Part shown: piece after piece, positions 26,936 through 35,273 of the stretch
How the letters are laid out: every line of letters begins with the position of its first letter
How positions within the stretch are numbered: the first letter of the stretch is position 1
From: Bacillota bacterium
GTDB taxonomy: Bacteria > Bacillota > Sulfobacillia > JABLXB01
Length of the DNA stretch: 64,000 bases
Assembly (NCBI GenBank): GCA_013178305.1
Contig: JABLXB010000002.1
Location: 310,001 to 374,000, forward strand
Direction: 5' to 3'
Program-made: the position numbers and the translations under genes
The notes under the pieces: model-generated
Seen by the model: only the letters and a program-made list of their open reading frames with translations
What the model was told of the DNA's origin: nothing
Databases searched by the model: none

Positions 26936-26967
26936 GCACGGGCGGGAACTCAGTACACCGCCCGTGC
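26936..26967. terminator. Bidirectional terminator between dppF and the defence island
   Basis: GCACGGGCGG and CCGCCCGTGC form a perfect 10-bp stem with a 12-base loop, followed on the plus strand by GTATTATTGG. It lies in the convergent gap between the peptide operon and the helicase gene. Confidence 0.7.
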
Positions 26968-27005
26968 GTATTATTGGTAGGACAAGGTTCGAGGCTATCA
27001 GGTGA

Positions 27006-30000
27006 CTATTCTCCGAGACCATTCAGCCTACGCCAAACCCGCAAGCAGTCACCACCCGTCATTGGGTAGCCTGATGGGGCTATGCGACCCCACTGCCCAG
27101 CATCTAATGCAGACAACCAGTCGAAGGCGTCCCTCGGCCTAGCCGGCGACAGCCCGTACTGGCGCCTGAACTCGGCAGCCGTATTGTGGGCTAGTGTCCT
27201 CGATACTCCGGCCATACGCATCAAGACAGCATCCTCTGTGTTTACGCCATAGTACACCATACTGGGAAGAGTGTTGAGCAAGCGACGTTCGTCTGGGTCC
27301 AGCTGTTCAAAATCAATGCCGAGCTTTTGGAGTGCTGCGATTCCCCAAGTAACATTAGTCACGAGATTGCCATAAATGGCATCACAGCATTTGGTCAGGG
27401 CATGCATATCCGTGCCATCAAAATACGCCTGTGCCAGTTCTCGAAGGGTCCGACCATTCACCCAATCGACTGTGAGTGCAGCTAGCCATCTGTGGCTCAC
27501 TCCGGTTGCTGGTATTTCTCTCAACTGGGAAAGCTCGGGGATCCGAAGCATCACACCCATGAGGTCCCTCAGGGTGGTCGTGCCCTTTGAAAACAATTGA
27601 TCCGGTTTCCAATCGGATAATCGGAGGTCTTCGTTGCCTAAGCCTGCCAAGGCTATCCGTACATTATCAGGCGCAAAACCAGTGTCCTCGGCTAGTTTCG
27701 CGCTACCCGGATCCTTTTCAAGTCTCCTGACATAGCGGCGAGCAGCCTCAACGAGCTTTCTGGCTGCATCTGGATTAGATCTCTCCAGCGACATATAGCC
27801 GTACGTATCCCTCAGAATCAGCTCCAACCGCGTCTCCAAGCGCGAGTCTTGCCCGGATTGGTTGAACAGATGGGCGAGATATTGCATAAAGGCAGACCAA
27901 GTGGGCAAAGGTGCCAAAAGATGGAGGTCCAGTTCAGATCCACTCTTGCTGGCCTCGTCGTAGAGGGCTAGGAGTGACGATAGCAGCTCCTTGTGGGCGT
28001 CTTGAACGTATTTCCTCAATTCTTCGTCCTGACCTGCATAATCTGAGGTTGAGGCAATTCCAATCAGCAGCCCCACACCGGGTTGACCTAGACGACCTGC
28101 TCTCCCTGCTAGGTTCCAGAACTCGCGAAAACCCATCTCCTTACCTCTGGGGTACTTGAGTGAGGAAATGAGTATGGAGTTCACGGGGAAGTTGATTCCT
28201 TGCGCAATCGTTGTGGTTGCACAAAGCACCTTTAGGTGCGACTGTTCGGTAAGCCACTCGATAAGGAATCTGCATTCATCTGAAAGCCCCGCATGGTGGA
28301 CCGCTATGCCATGCTGTAGCAGCTTACACAACTCATGACCCTTACCGTATTCCGCCTCAATGAACCGCATTACCATTTCTACGTCTGGCGCGACTCGATC
28401 GAGTCTCGGCAGCACTTCTTTGAGCTGAACCGCAGCAGACCACGCGTGAGGTTTCTGCTGGGTGATCACCAATGAGGTCCCACGACGACAGAGCTCGACT
28501 GCCATTGCACAGGACATCGTTGTGAGGCAACCCCTGACCTTGCTGAACGACTTAGGCAATGGTCCTGGGTCCCCAACGTAGACCGGGCTGTCCAGCCCGA
28601 GGCTTGGATGGCTGGTGGCGATCGATTCGAACTGCATTTGCCATCCCCTTGGAGTAGTCCCGGGAACAGCATAGAACCTACCAATGACCCGATCGTTCGG
28701 CTGCCAATCAAGGCTCATTGAGATGGCATTAGGCGATTGAGGGTCCAACCAGCGAGCCAGTTCCATGCCATTTGAAACAAACGGAGTAAGCAGTAGGAAT
28801 TTGGCCAAGGGGCAATCGCGTTTAACCATCGCAAGAAGGAGCTCATGCTTAAGACCACGGCTTTCATCTTCTATGCTATGAGCCTCATCCATGATTAGAA
28901 GCACCAAATCCCTCTTGACTCGCCCCTGCCGTATTATCACATCCAGTTTCTCAGGGGTACAGACGAGCACGTCAAACGCACTTTCGTCTCCAAGGACTTC
29001 TTCTTCGAGTTGGTCCACATCAAGTGCTGCACTGATATGTTCAACACGCACGTTCACGCAGGCCAGTTCCCGCCGTAATCGGGCCGTTATCTGGTTGACT
29101 AGGGCCCTTGTCGGCGCGGTATATGCTATCCAGCCCTTTTGTTGGCCGAAATGGTTTACAGCTTCCAGTATCCGGAAGACGGCCAGCTGAGTCTTACCGC
29201 TGGACGTTGGGAGACTCACGACAACGGCGTTGTGTGTTCTGTCCAAGAGGCCGCACTCGAAGATCGCCCGTCGCTGAGGCGGCAACAGTTCGAGCGTTGT
29301 CTTTTGAGAGCTTGTTAGGCTGCGAACGTACTCGGTTATGCTAGAGTTGAACCGTTGTGATACATTCCACACTGCATTTTTCAATAGCCTGTGCGAGGCC
29401 AAATGCAGCCAGCGAAGTAGGTTACCGAGTTCGAAGGAACCAGATACGTCTGCCCCTGTTACTGCCTTTTCAAAGTGGAGGTCTATTTGAGGCCCAGCAT
29501 CCGCGGGTGTTCCTTGCAGCATATATGCAGCAAGCACATCCGTAGCCTTGGCCCAGTGGTAGAATGACACCAGCTGTATGGCAGCGGAAGTAACGGCATT
29601 CCGATCTAAGGCGCCAAGATACTCCCTCTCATATTCGTGCTGTTGATGGCGGAGAAAGGAAATGATGCCCGCAATCTGGTTCACTTCGTCCCAGCTTTCC
29701 CTTCTGACAAGCCTCACCCACGTCTCAAGTATCTTGCTGGCTAGCAGTCCATCCCAGCCTTCCAGGCTCAGAGTCATATCATCACCGATTGTGTCGCATA
29801 TCCAGCGTTGAACATCAGTATGTCTATCAGCTAGATACCCGAGGGCGATGCAACGGAGTATGTGCGAGGCCCTTGCTTCGGGCAGGTTAGGAACCGGCAG
29901 AGACCGCACTAAAGTGAAGGCTATCGTACAGGCGTCGGAGAACTTGCGCAATTCTTCGGTCTGGTCTTCGCTTGGGTACCTAGCAGCTTGCCACCACTCC

Positions 30001-30206
30001 AAAGCAGCAATTTCACAAGCATGAACCGCTTCATCAACTAGCTCGCACTCTCTATCAGAAAGAAAGCAACTGGGCTTCAACAACTCACCAAATGAGCGCT
30101 GAAGGATCTGACGTTCGGCAATGTGCAGGGCCTCTACGAGCCGACCTTTGCCGAACGCCTCAATTGCCCAGCTTTGTGGTATCCGTAGCTGCTCATACAG
30201 CCTCAT
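27006..30206 (-). CDS. Superfamily 2 (Ski2-like) helicase, HamB-like defence protein
   Basis: 1066 residues from ATG 30206, four bases after GGGAGGAG and overlapping the nuclease stop (ATGA). The first about 320 residues are helical with no motif I recognise. The helicase core follows: motif I SLPTSSGKT (about 333), Ia YTAPTRALVNQI, motif II IMDEAHSIED (DEAH about 440), motif III-like LLLTPF, and in RecA2 CATTTIAQGIN (V) and NLAGRAGRLGQPG (VI). The GINFP and AGRAGR forms are those of Ski2/Brr2-like helicases used by Hachiman (HamB) and similar nuclease-helicase phage defences. Codon use and base composition are visibly less GC-rich than neighbours, implying transfer. The partner gene upstream supplies a GEVK-type nuclease. 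Confidence 0.85.
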   Translation of the reverse strand: MRLYEQLRIPQSWAIEAFGKGRLVEALHIAERQILQRSFGELLKPSCFLSDRECELVDEAVHACEIAALEWWQAARYPSEDQTEELRKFSDACTIAFTLVRSLPVPNLPEARASHILRCIALGYLADRHTDVQRWICDTIGDDMTLSLEGWDGLLASKILETWVRLVRRESWDEVNQIAGIISFLRHQQHEYEREYLGALDRNAVTSAAIQLVSFYHWAKATDVLAAYMLQGTPADAGPQIDLHFEKAVTGADVSGSFELGNLLRWLHLASHRLLKNAVWNVSQRFNSSITEYVRSLTSSQKTTLELLPPQRRAIFECGLLDRTHNAVVVSLPTSSGKTQLAVFRILEAVNHFGQQKGWIAYTAPTRALVNQITARLRRELACVNVRVEHISAALDVDQLEEEVLGDESAFDVLVCTPEKLDVIIRQGRVKRDLVLLIMDEAHSIEDESRGLKHELLLAMVKRDCPLAKFLLLTPFVSNGMELARWLDPQSPNAISMSLDWQPNDRVIGRFYAVPGTTPRGWQMQFESIATSHPSLGLDSPVYVGDPGPLPKSFSKVRGCLTTMSCAMAVELCRRGTSLVITQQKPHAWSAAVQLKEVLPRLDRVAPDVEMVMRFIEAEYGKGHELCKLLQHGIAVHHAGLSDECRFLIEWLTEQSHLKVLCATTTIAQGINFPVNSILISSLKYPRGKEMGFREFWNLAGRAGRLGQPGVGLLIGIASTSDYAGQDEELRKYVQDAHKELLSSLLALYDEASKSGSELDLHLLAPLPTWSAFMQYLAHLFNQSGQDSRLETRLELILRDTYGYMSLERSNPDAARKLVEAARRYVRRLEKDPGSAKLAEDTGFAPDNVRIALAGLGNEDLRLSDWKPDQLFSKGTTTLRDLMGVMLRIPELSQLREIPATGVSHRWLAALTVDWVNGRTLRELAQAYFDGTDMHALTKCCDAIYGNLVTNVTWGIAALQKLGIDFEQLDPDERRLLNTLPSMVYYGVNTEDAVLMRMAGVSRTLAHNTAAEFRRQYGLSPARPRDAFDWLSALDAGQWGRIAPSGYPMTGGDCLRVWRRLNGLGE

Positions 30207-30997
30207 GATGCTCCTCCCGCACTGCATAAGGCCGCCCATTTGCCCGCAGGCAGGTCCGTATGCAGCGAAATAAACTCGATCGGAGCGTTCTCGCGGGCAA
30301 CTTCAGATGCCGTATCGACAGAACTCTCAAGGTCTCTTGGAGAGGGCCGAGTGTCTCGCATTAGTACGCCCCAGTAGCAGTATTCATTGGACAAATGCGC
30401 TACGAACGCAGCCCTGTACCGCGAGAACCACCACTGGTTCAGGGATCTGACGCCCAAGTTCTGGACTAGCTGCCTACGCCTATTACGCGAGACAACGAGT
30501 TCCTTAACCTGGAACGGAAGGCCTTTAGGTCCGTATACAACTCGTGGGGGTGTGTCGGCATCACTCGAAGTCTTCACCTCACCGAAAGCGAAGAATACTT
30601 GTTCATCGATGGTAACTAGCCCGACCAGATCCGTCCCTGGCAGGCTTGCGGTGAGTGAGCGTAGGTCATGTTGCGTTTGCCACGGGAAGAGGCAGCCTCG
30701 GTTGTCCTCCAGCCATCATTGTGCAAAAGTCTCCCCGATGCGCCACGTTTCCATGCCGTTGAAACTTGTCAGAGTCGCTCGTATCTCGTCATCCGCGAAA
30801 CCTGTACTCTTTATCGCCAGGTCGTTCTTCAGTCTCTCCAGAACACCCGTCGAATGATGAGTGGGTCCAACTCTCTGGGTTAGCGACGTCTGCGTTTGCT
30901 CGGCGGTAAGCCGATACGCCCGACCAAGGCAGAGACTGGACCCGATGCAATACTGCTCTATTCCTTGTGGAATTCGACGCTCGTTTGCATCGTTCAC
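30203..30997 (-). pseudogene. HamA-like PD-(D/E)XK nuclease, interrupted by one in-frame UGA
   Basis: From GTG 30997 (behind CGGAGGGA) to the stop at 30203, one frame of 265 codons is continuous except for TGA at 30716-30718 (codon 94). Reading through it gives WRIGETFAQ-stop-WLEDNRG and then LPGTDLVGLV and FAFGEVKTSS, i.e. the Asp (about 123) and Glu-x-Lys (140-142) of a PD-(D/E)XK nuclease. Size, position and overlap with the helicase fit HamA of Hachiman systems. Downstream of the UGA everything is intact with no other lesion, so the mutation is recent, a sequence error, or a recoded codon. Internal reinitiation at 30577 would give only the C-terminal half, without the active-site residues complete. 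Confidence 0.72.
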
Positions 30998-31319
30998 GAG
31001 TCCCTCCGGCTACCATTGGACTACCTCTAGCCTAGGTTGTTCGTGGTTTCCTATTCACCTTCCTTGTGCCGCGATCCTTCGGAGATGGCAGTTTCTTTCT
31101 ACAAGAGAAGCTTTGCCTCGATTTCATTAAAGCCAATATGGTCGAAGCAGGCTTCGAGACAGAGGTGCTTCCAGGCATAATGAGTTCCCATTTGGTAGCA
31201 TTATGCCTGGTGCTGAATTCGCGGCGACGCGATTTTATCTTGAGATCTGGTCGTCTCCCCTTCAAAGTCAGCAGAAGGTCGCCCGGCCGGCCCGCCGGAC
31301 TCGTTGGGTGCGCGAACCC
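30998..31319. other. Gap upstream of the defence genes with inverted repeats
   Basis: No convincing gene. CCAGGCATAATG (31171-31182) and CATTATGCCTGG (31199-31210) are perfect 12-base inverted repeats around 16 bases. TCGAAGC-AG-GCTTCGA (31143-31158) is another perfect palindrome. Base composition changes here from the less GC-rich defence insert to the GC-rich catabolic cluster, so this may contain the island boundary. The promoter of the nuclease-helicase pair should also lie here; none is clear. Confidence 0.5.
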
Positions 31320-32040
31320 TTATCGGCCGCGCGGGCCGGGTACCGTACCTGGAGAGCCTTCCAGGCACCCTTTCAGGCCGAGCGAATCCAGTTTCGAGGC
31401 CGTAGGCAGGCCCGTCCTGACGTCCCACCCCCTGGCCTCGTAGTATTCGTCCAGCATGGGTTCGAGTTCAACGACGCTACCCGCTGAGGGGCCGCACTCC
31501 GTCCCCAGCGGCTCTTTCAGGAAACGCCCCGGCAGAGTGTCGTCCTTGCGCGTGAGCCCTTCCCTTGCGTTGAAGCAACGCTCCAGGTTGACTACCCGCT
31601 CGCAGGCCGCGCGGAGGTGGTCCCCTCCCCTGCTCGCAACGGCGAAACCCAACGCGTAGCCCTTGAGGCCCCTGGGGTCGGCCTGGAACACCACGAGGCC
31701 CTTGCGTGCATCGCGAGTCCCTCGCTGCCCCTGCCGATCCTGGCGGCCGCCGACCTGACCCCGTCTGCAAGCACGTCGCCGAAGCCCTCGCGCTGCGCGA
31801 TCTTCTCCACCAGGGCCAGGATAGTGGCGTTTCCCCATCCGAGGTCCAGGCCGTCCGCCTCGTCTCGAGAGATGATTCCTCGCTCGTGGCACTCCATCGC
31901 GAACGAAATGCACTCGGATGTCGATATCACGTCCATCCCATACCTGTTGCACATGTCGACCGCCTTTAGCGCCACACCCAGGTCGCCGTTGCCCACCCTC
32001 GACGAGAACCCCGCCAGCCCCTCGAACTCCGGTCCCTCGA
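31320..32040 (-). pseudogene. Aldehyde ferredoxin oxidoreductase remnant
   Basis: Pieces of an AOR C-terminal half are found in two frames. LEGPEFEGLAGF (near 32040) leads into GVALKAVDMCNRYGMDVIS, FAMECHERGIIS and DLGWGNATILALVEKIA; after a shift near 31700 the other frame gives LKGYALGFAVASRGGDH, then jumps to ERVVNLERCFNAREGLTRKDDTLP and the C-terminus MLDEYYEARGWD. The first about 300 residues and the segment with the last cluster cysteine are missing, so this gene is dead. It is more like the AOR at 61639 than that at 32446 in the NLERCFNVREGLSRKDD region. It lies at the downstream end of the catabolic cluster. Confidence 0.85.
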
Positions 32041-32181
32041 GTTGTCCGCTCGCTCTGGGTCGTACCTATGCTGTTCAGGCAGATTGTATGAGTTGGGAGC
32101 AGGTCAAGGTGTCGGCCCTGCAAGGCCTCCAGGCGCGGACCCGCCCGTTCGGCCGGCCGAACCCGGAGGCTCTACTGCACG

Positions 32182-32406
32182 TCAGCCGCCGATCACAGGC
32201 GGCACAATCATGACCTGGTCACCGTCGTTCAGCGCATGGGCGAGTTCCACCTGTACTCCATTCACAACGGCGAGAGAGATGCCGTTCTCGTCGAGCCCAA
32301 CGGCCGCCAGGAGGTCGGTGACGGTGGAGCGCGGCGTAAGTTCGACACTGCGGCGCTCACCGAGCGTCTCGGTGAGACTCCCGAAGAACCTCACGGATAC
32401 TTTCAT
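32182..32406 (-). CDS. MoaD/ThiS-like sulfur-carrier protein
   Basis: 74 residues from ATG 32406, behind GGGGGTGG; in-frame GTGs upstream are less likely. Ubiquitin-like fold with VSVRFFGSLTETLG at the start, GDQVMIVPPVIGG at the end, and the required C-terminal Gly-Gly. It lies 39 bases after the AOR gene. MoaD-like proteins next to AOR genes are thought to supply dithiolene sulfur for the tungsten-pterin cofactor or to be an AOR-specific variant. Confidence 0.9.
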   Translation of the reverse strand: MKVSVRFFGSLTETLGERRSVELTPRSTVTDLLAAVGLDENGISLAVVNGVQVELAHALNDGDQVMIVPPVIGG

Positions 32407-32445
32407 CACCACCACCCCCGCATTTCCGCCAAAGCGGTGACCCGC

Positions 32446-34314
32446 TCAAAGGCCCGCCAGCCTGGCGTAGCCCTCGAGGCCGAGGTCGCGCAGGCATTCC
32501 TTTGTGGGGATGCCGTTCGCATCCCAGCCCCTGAGTTTGTAGTACTCGTCGAGGTACATCGATACCGGGGTCGGGGTCTTGCCGGCCCTGAACCCCTCTT
32601 TCGCGGCGACAGTCATCTTGTACGGCAGCGTGTCGGTCTCGCGGCTGTGCCCGTCGCGGATGTTGACCAGGCGCTGGATCGTGAATATCCTTGCCCCAGC
32701 CTTCATTGCGTCATCGACGGTCCAATCCCAGCCGGTGATCCCGTTCCACAGTTCGAGCAGCGACGTAAAGGTGAACTCCCCACCGTCGACCATGAACGCG
32801 CAGATTACCATCGAGTTGAGCCAGGCGCAATAGTCCTGGAGCTTTACCGTCAGCGCGCTCTTGTTTTCGGGCGAGAAGAACTTGGACCAGTCCTTCACGA
32901 TGCCGATCTCCGGCACGAAGAACCCGCCCATCTCGACGTCCTCCGTCACGCCCCTCATGTGGCAGGCGCCGCGCGTGCAGGTCGCGTAGTTCACGCCGAG
33001 ACTCCAGCACGCCCTCGCGTCGTGCGCGGGCAGATCCAGGCCCTTCACGTGCGCGACCAGCTTCTCAGCGTCGGGGTGAATCCTGCGGGCCGCCGCCAGC
33101 GCCCCGTCCGCGAACACCGCCCCGAATCCCTCGCAGGTACCGATCTGCCGCGCGAGCTCGATCGCCGAATCCGCGTTGCCCCAGGTGAGGTCCATCCCTG
33201 CCTTCGCCTTCGTGACGTAGCCCTTCTCGAAGCACTCCATCGCCAGGCCCACGCACGCACCGGCTGATATAGTGTCGATGCCTGCGCGGTTGCAGACGTC
33301 GTTGGCCTTCGCCACGGCCCTCGGGTCGGAGATCCACAGGTTCGTGCCCATCATGCCGCAGGTCTCGTACTCCGGGCCCGGACCCTTCATGGCGTAGGGG
33401 CCGTCCTCCACGACGACGTCTCTGTGGCATCCGGCGGGGCAGTTGGCACACGGAAGCGGCTTCGCCTTCAGAACCTCAGTGTAGTTGGGCGCGCCGATCT
33501 GCCTGGCGCCCTCAGGCCACACGTCGCCGCTCCAGTTCTTGAGCGGCATATCCCCGAACGCCTCGGCGGTAATGCAGAGGTTTGGAGTACCGTGGTCGCG
33601 CAGGCCGTTGTTCTTGGCCGCGTTGAATATCTCCCTGAACCGCGTCTTGGCGAGTTCCTTGACCTTCCCGGGATCGTGCACGGGGACAGACTTCTTGCCC
33701 CTCGCGGCTATCGCCTTGAGATTCTTCGACCCCATCACGGCGCCCAGACCACACCTGCCAGCAAAGCTGTGACCATCTGCCACGATGCACGCGATCCTGA
33801 CGAGCTTCTCCCCGGCCGGGCCGATGTTCGTCACAGCGAGGCCCGGGTCGTTCTCCCTGGACTGGATCGCCTTTACCGTCTCAAAGGCGTCGAGGCCCCA
33901 GATCCCCTGGGCGTCCTTGATCTCGACCCTGTCCTCATCGACGAGGAGATACACAGGCTTCGGCGCGGCGCCCTTGATCACGACGGCATCGTAACCGGCC
34001 TTCTTGAGGGCGACGCCCCAGTCCGCTCCCGCCGCCGAATCGCCATACGTCCCTGTGAGCGGGGATTTCGCGGCCACAGTCCACTTTGCGTTACCCGGGC
34101 ACGTTCCGGCCTGGTAAGCGCCGAGCGCGAACACCAGGGGGTTGGCCGGGCCAAGCGGGTCGGCGCCGGCGGCGGCCTCCTCCAGGATCACTTTAGCCGC
34201 GTATCCGGCCCCGCCGGTGAACACCTTCCAGACATCGTCTCCCACGTTCTCGACCCAGATCCTGCCGGCAGTGAGGTCGACCCTCAGCACCCTGTTCCAG
34301 TACCCGTTCGCCAT
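32446..34314 (-). CDS. aor: Aldehyde:ferredoxin oxidoreductase (tungsten enzyme)
   Basis: 622 residues, the usual AOR length. N-terminal domain: RVLRVDLTAGRIWVE, FTGGAGYAAK, and GPANPLVFALGAYQAGT. Cluster ligands are CANCPAGC (about residue 290) with the fourth Cys expected in the SMVICAF region near 495. Pterin-binding motifs GRCGLGAVMGSKNLKAI and the later DHDARACW-like region are present. AORs oxidise aldehydes to acids with ferredoxin as acceptor, with tungsten bis-pyranopterin. Gene order DapA-like lyase then AOR then MoaD suggests that the aldehyde is the lyase product, possibly 2-oxoglutarate semialdehyde. Cytoplasmic. Substrate is inferred. Confidence 0.95.
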   Translation of the reverse strand: MANGYWNRVLRVDLTAGRIWVENVGDDVWKVFTGGAGYAAKVILEEAAAGADPLGPANPLVFALGAYQAGTCPGNAKWTVAAKSPLTGTYGDSAAGADWGVALKKAGYDAVVIKGAAPKPVYLLVDEDRVEIKDAQGIWGLDAFETVKAIQSRENDPGLAVTNIGPAGEKLVRIACIVADGHSFAGRCGLGAVMGSKNLKAIAARGKKSVPVHDPGKVKELAKTRFREIFNAAKNNGLRDHGTPNLCITAEAFGDMPLKNWSGDVWPEGARQIGAPNYTEVLKAKPLPCANCPAGCHRDVVVEDGPYAMKGPGPEYETCGMMGTNLWISDPRAVAKANDVCNRAGIDTISAGACVGLAMECFEKGYVTKAKAGMDLTWGNADSAIELARQIGTCEGFGAVFADGALAAARRIHPDAEKLVAHVKGLDLPAHDARACWSLGVNYATCTRGACHMRGVTEDVEMGGFFVPEIGIVKDWSKFFSPENKSALTVKLQDYCAWLNSMVICAFMVDGGEFTFTSLLELWNGITGWDWTVDDAMKAGARIFTIQRLVNIRDGHSRETDTLPYKMTVAAKEGFRAGKTPTPVSMYLDEYYKLRGWDANGIPTKECLRDLGLEGYARLAGL

Positions 34315-34329
34315 CTCTCCCCTCCCCTT

Positions 34330-35220
34330 TCAGATCAGGCCCATGAGATTGAGCATGCCGTCGATCCTGGTCTTGTCCTCGGTGGTCAGCGGAAGCTTCG
34401 GGCTTCGCACCGCTCCACCGCAGTGGCCCAGCTTGTCGAGGGAGTACTTCAATGTCTGCTGGAGCTTGCCGGAGTACTCGAGCTGCTTGAGCATCGGGAG
34501 CATCTTCTTGTACAGCGCCCAGCCCTTGTCGTAATCCTTCTTCACGGCGACAAGGTCGAACAGCTCCACCGCGAGCTTCGGCGTTATGTTCGCGATCACC
34601 GAAATCCAGCCTTCGGCACCCATGAAGAACGACTCGTACGCGAGGTCCTCCCATCCGCAGAAGATGGTCATCCTGTCCTCGGTGAGTATCCGGATCTCGC
34701 GAAGCCTCTTGATATCCGCCGTACACTCCTTGATGTATCCCAGGTTCGGGTACTTGGCCAGCCTGGCGACGGTCTCCGCCTGCATGTCGACCCCGGAGCT
34801 CCAGGGGTTGTTGTATATGATGATGGGGATGTCCACGGCCTCGGCTATCCGCTTGAAGTGGACAAACATCTCTTCCTGGTTCGGCTTGCAGTAGTACGAC
34901 GGCAGGGTCATGACGCCGGCCGCGCCGATCTCCCTGGCGAACCTGGTGTACTCGATCGCCTTCTCGGTGGTTTCGGCGGTGGCGCCGAGCACAACGGGCA
35001 CCCTGCCGTTGACCTGGGCCATTACGGCCTCGGCGATCTTCTTCTTCTCATCATCCTCCAGCGCCGCGAACTCGCCCGTACTCCCCAGCGGAAGCACGCC
35101 GTGGATACCTTCATTGATGTACCACTCGACGTTCGATTTGAGCCCTGCGTAGTCAACCTCCCCGTTCTGTTTGAAGGGGGTGACCATGACCACGTACACA
35201 CCCTTGAGCCGCGCCATCAA
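34330..35220 (-). CDS. DapA-family lyase/deaminase (dihydrodipicolinate synthase superfamily)
   Basis: 296 residues (Met2 may be the real start). TIM-barrel with GSTGEFAALEDDEK near residue 47, the catalytic Tyr in IIIYNNP (about 137) and the Schiff-base Lys in YIKECTADIKR (about 166). Besides lysine synthesis, this superfamily includes pyrroline-4-hydroxy-2-carboxylate deaminase and 2-keto-3-deoxypentonate dehydratase, both of which release 2-oxoglutarate semialdehyde. Placement between a D-amino-acid-type dehydrogenase and an AOR favours such a catabolic role over lysine synthesis. The dapA assignment by name would mislead. Confidence 0.9.
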   Translation of the reverse strand: MMARLKGVYVVMVTPFKQNGEVDYAGLKSNVEWYINEGIHGVLPLGSTGEFAALEDDEKKKIAEAVMAQVNGRVPVVLGATAETTEKAIEYTRFAREIGAAGVMTLPSYYCKPNQEEMFVHFKRIAEAVDIPIIIYNNPWSSGVDMQAETVARLAKYPNLGYIKECTADIKRLREIRILTEDRMTIFCGWEDLAYESFFMGAEGWISVIANITPKLAVELFDLVAVKKDYDKGWALYKKMLPMLKQLEYSGKLQQTLKYSLDKLGHCGGAVRSPKLPLTTEDKTRIDGMLNLMGLI

Positions 35221-35273
35221 TCTCTTCCTCCTCTTCCTCTTCTGTCTCCTCGATCCCCGGACTCTCGCACTCT

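Noticed and set aside
30716-30718. Selenocysteine reading of the UGA in the nuclease gene
   Set aside because: No SECIS-like hairpin is evident just after the codon and the family is not known to use Sec at this place; a nonsense mutation or error is simpler.
31066-31443. Plus-strand frame of 125 codons
   Set aside because: It spans a composition change and inverted repeats, and its second half is antisense to the AOR remnant; no family resemblance.
34330-35220. Lysine-biosynthetic DapA
   Set aside because: No lysine genes are nearby, and the context is amino-acid catabolism with an AOR; the superfamily fold alone does not define function.
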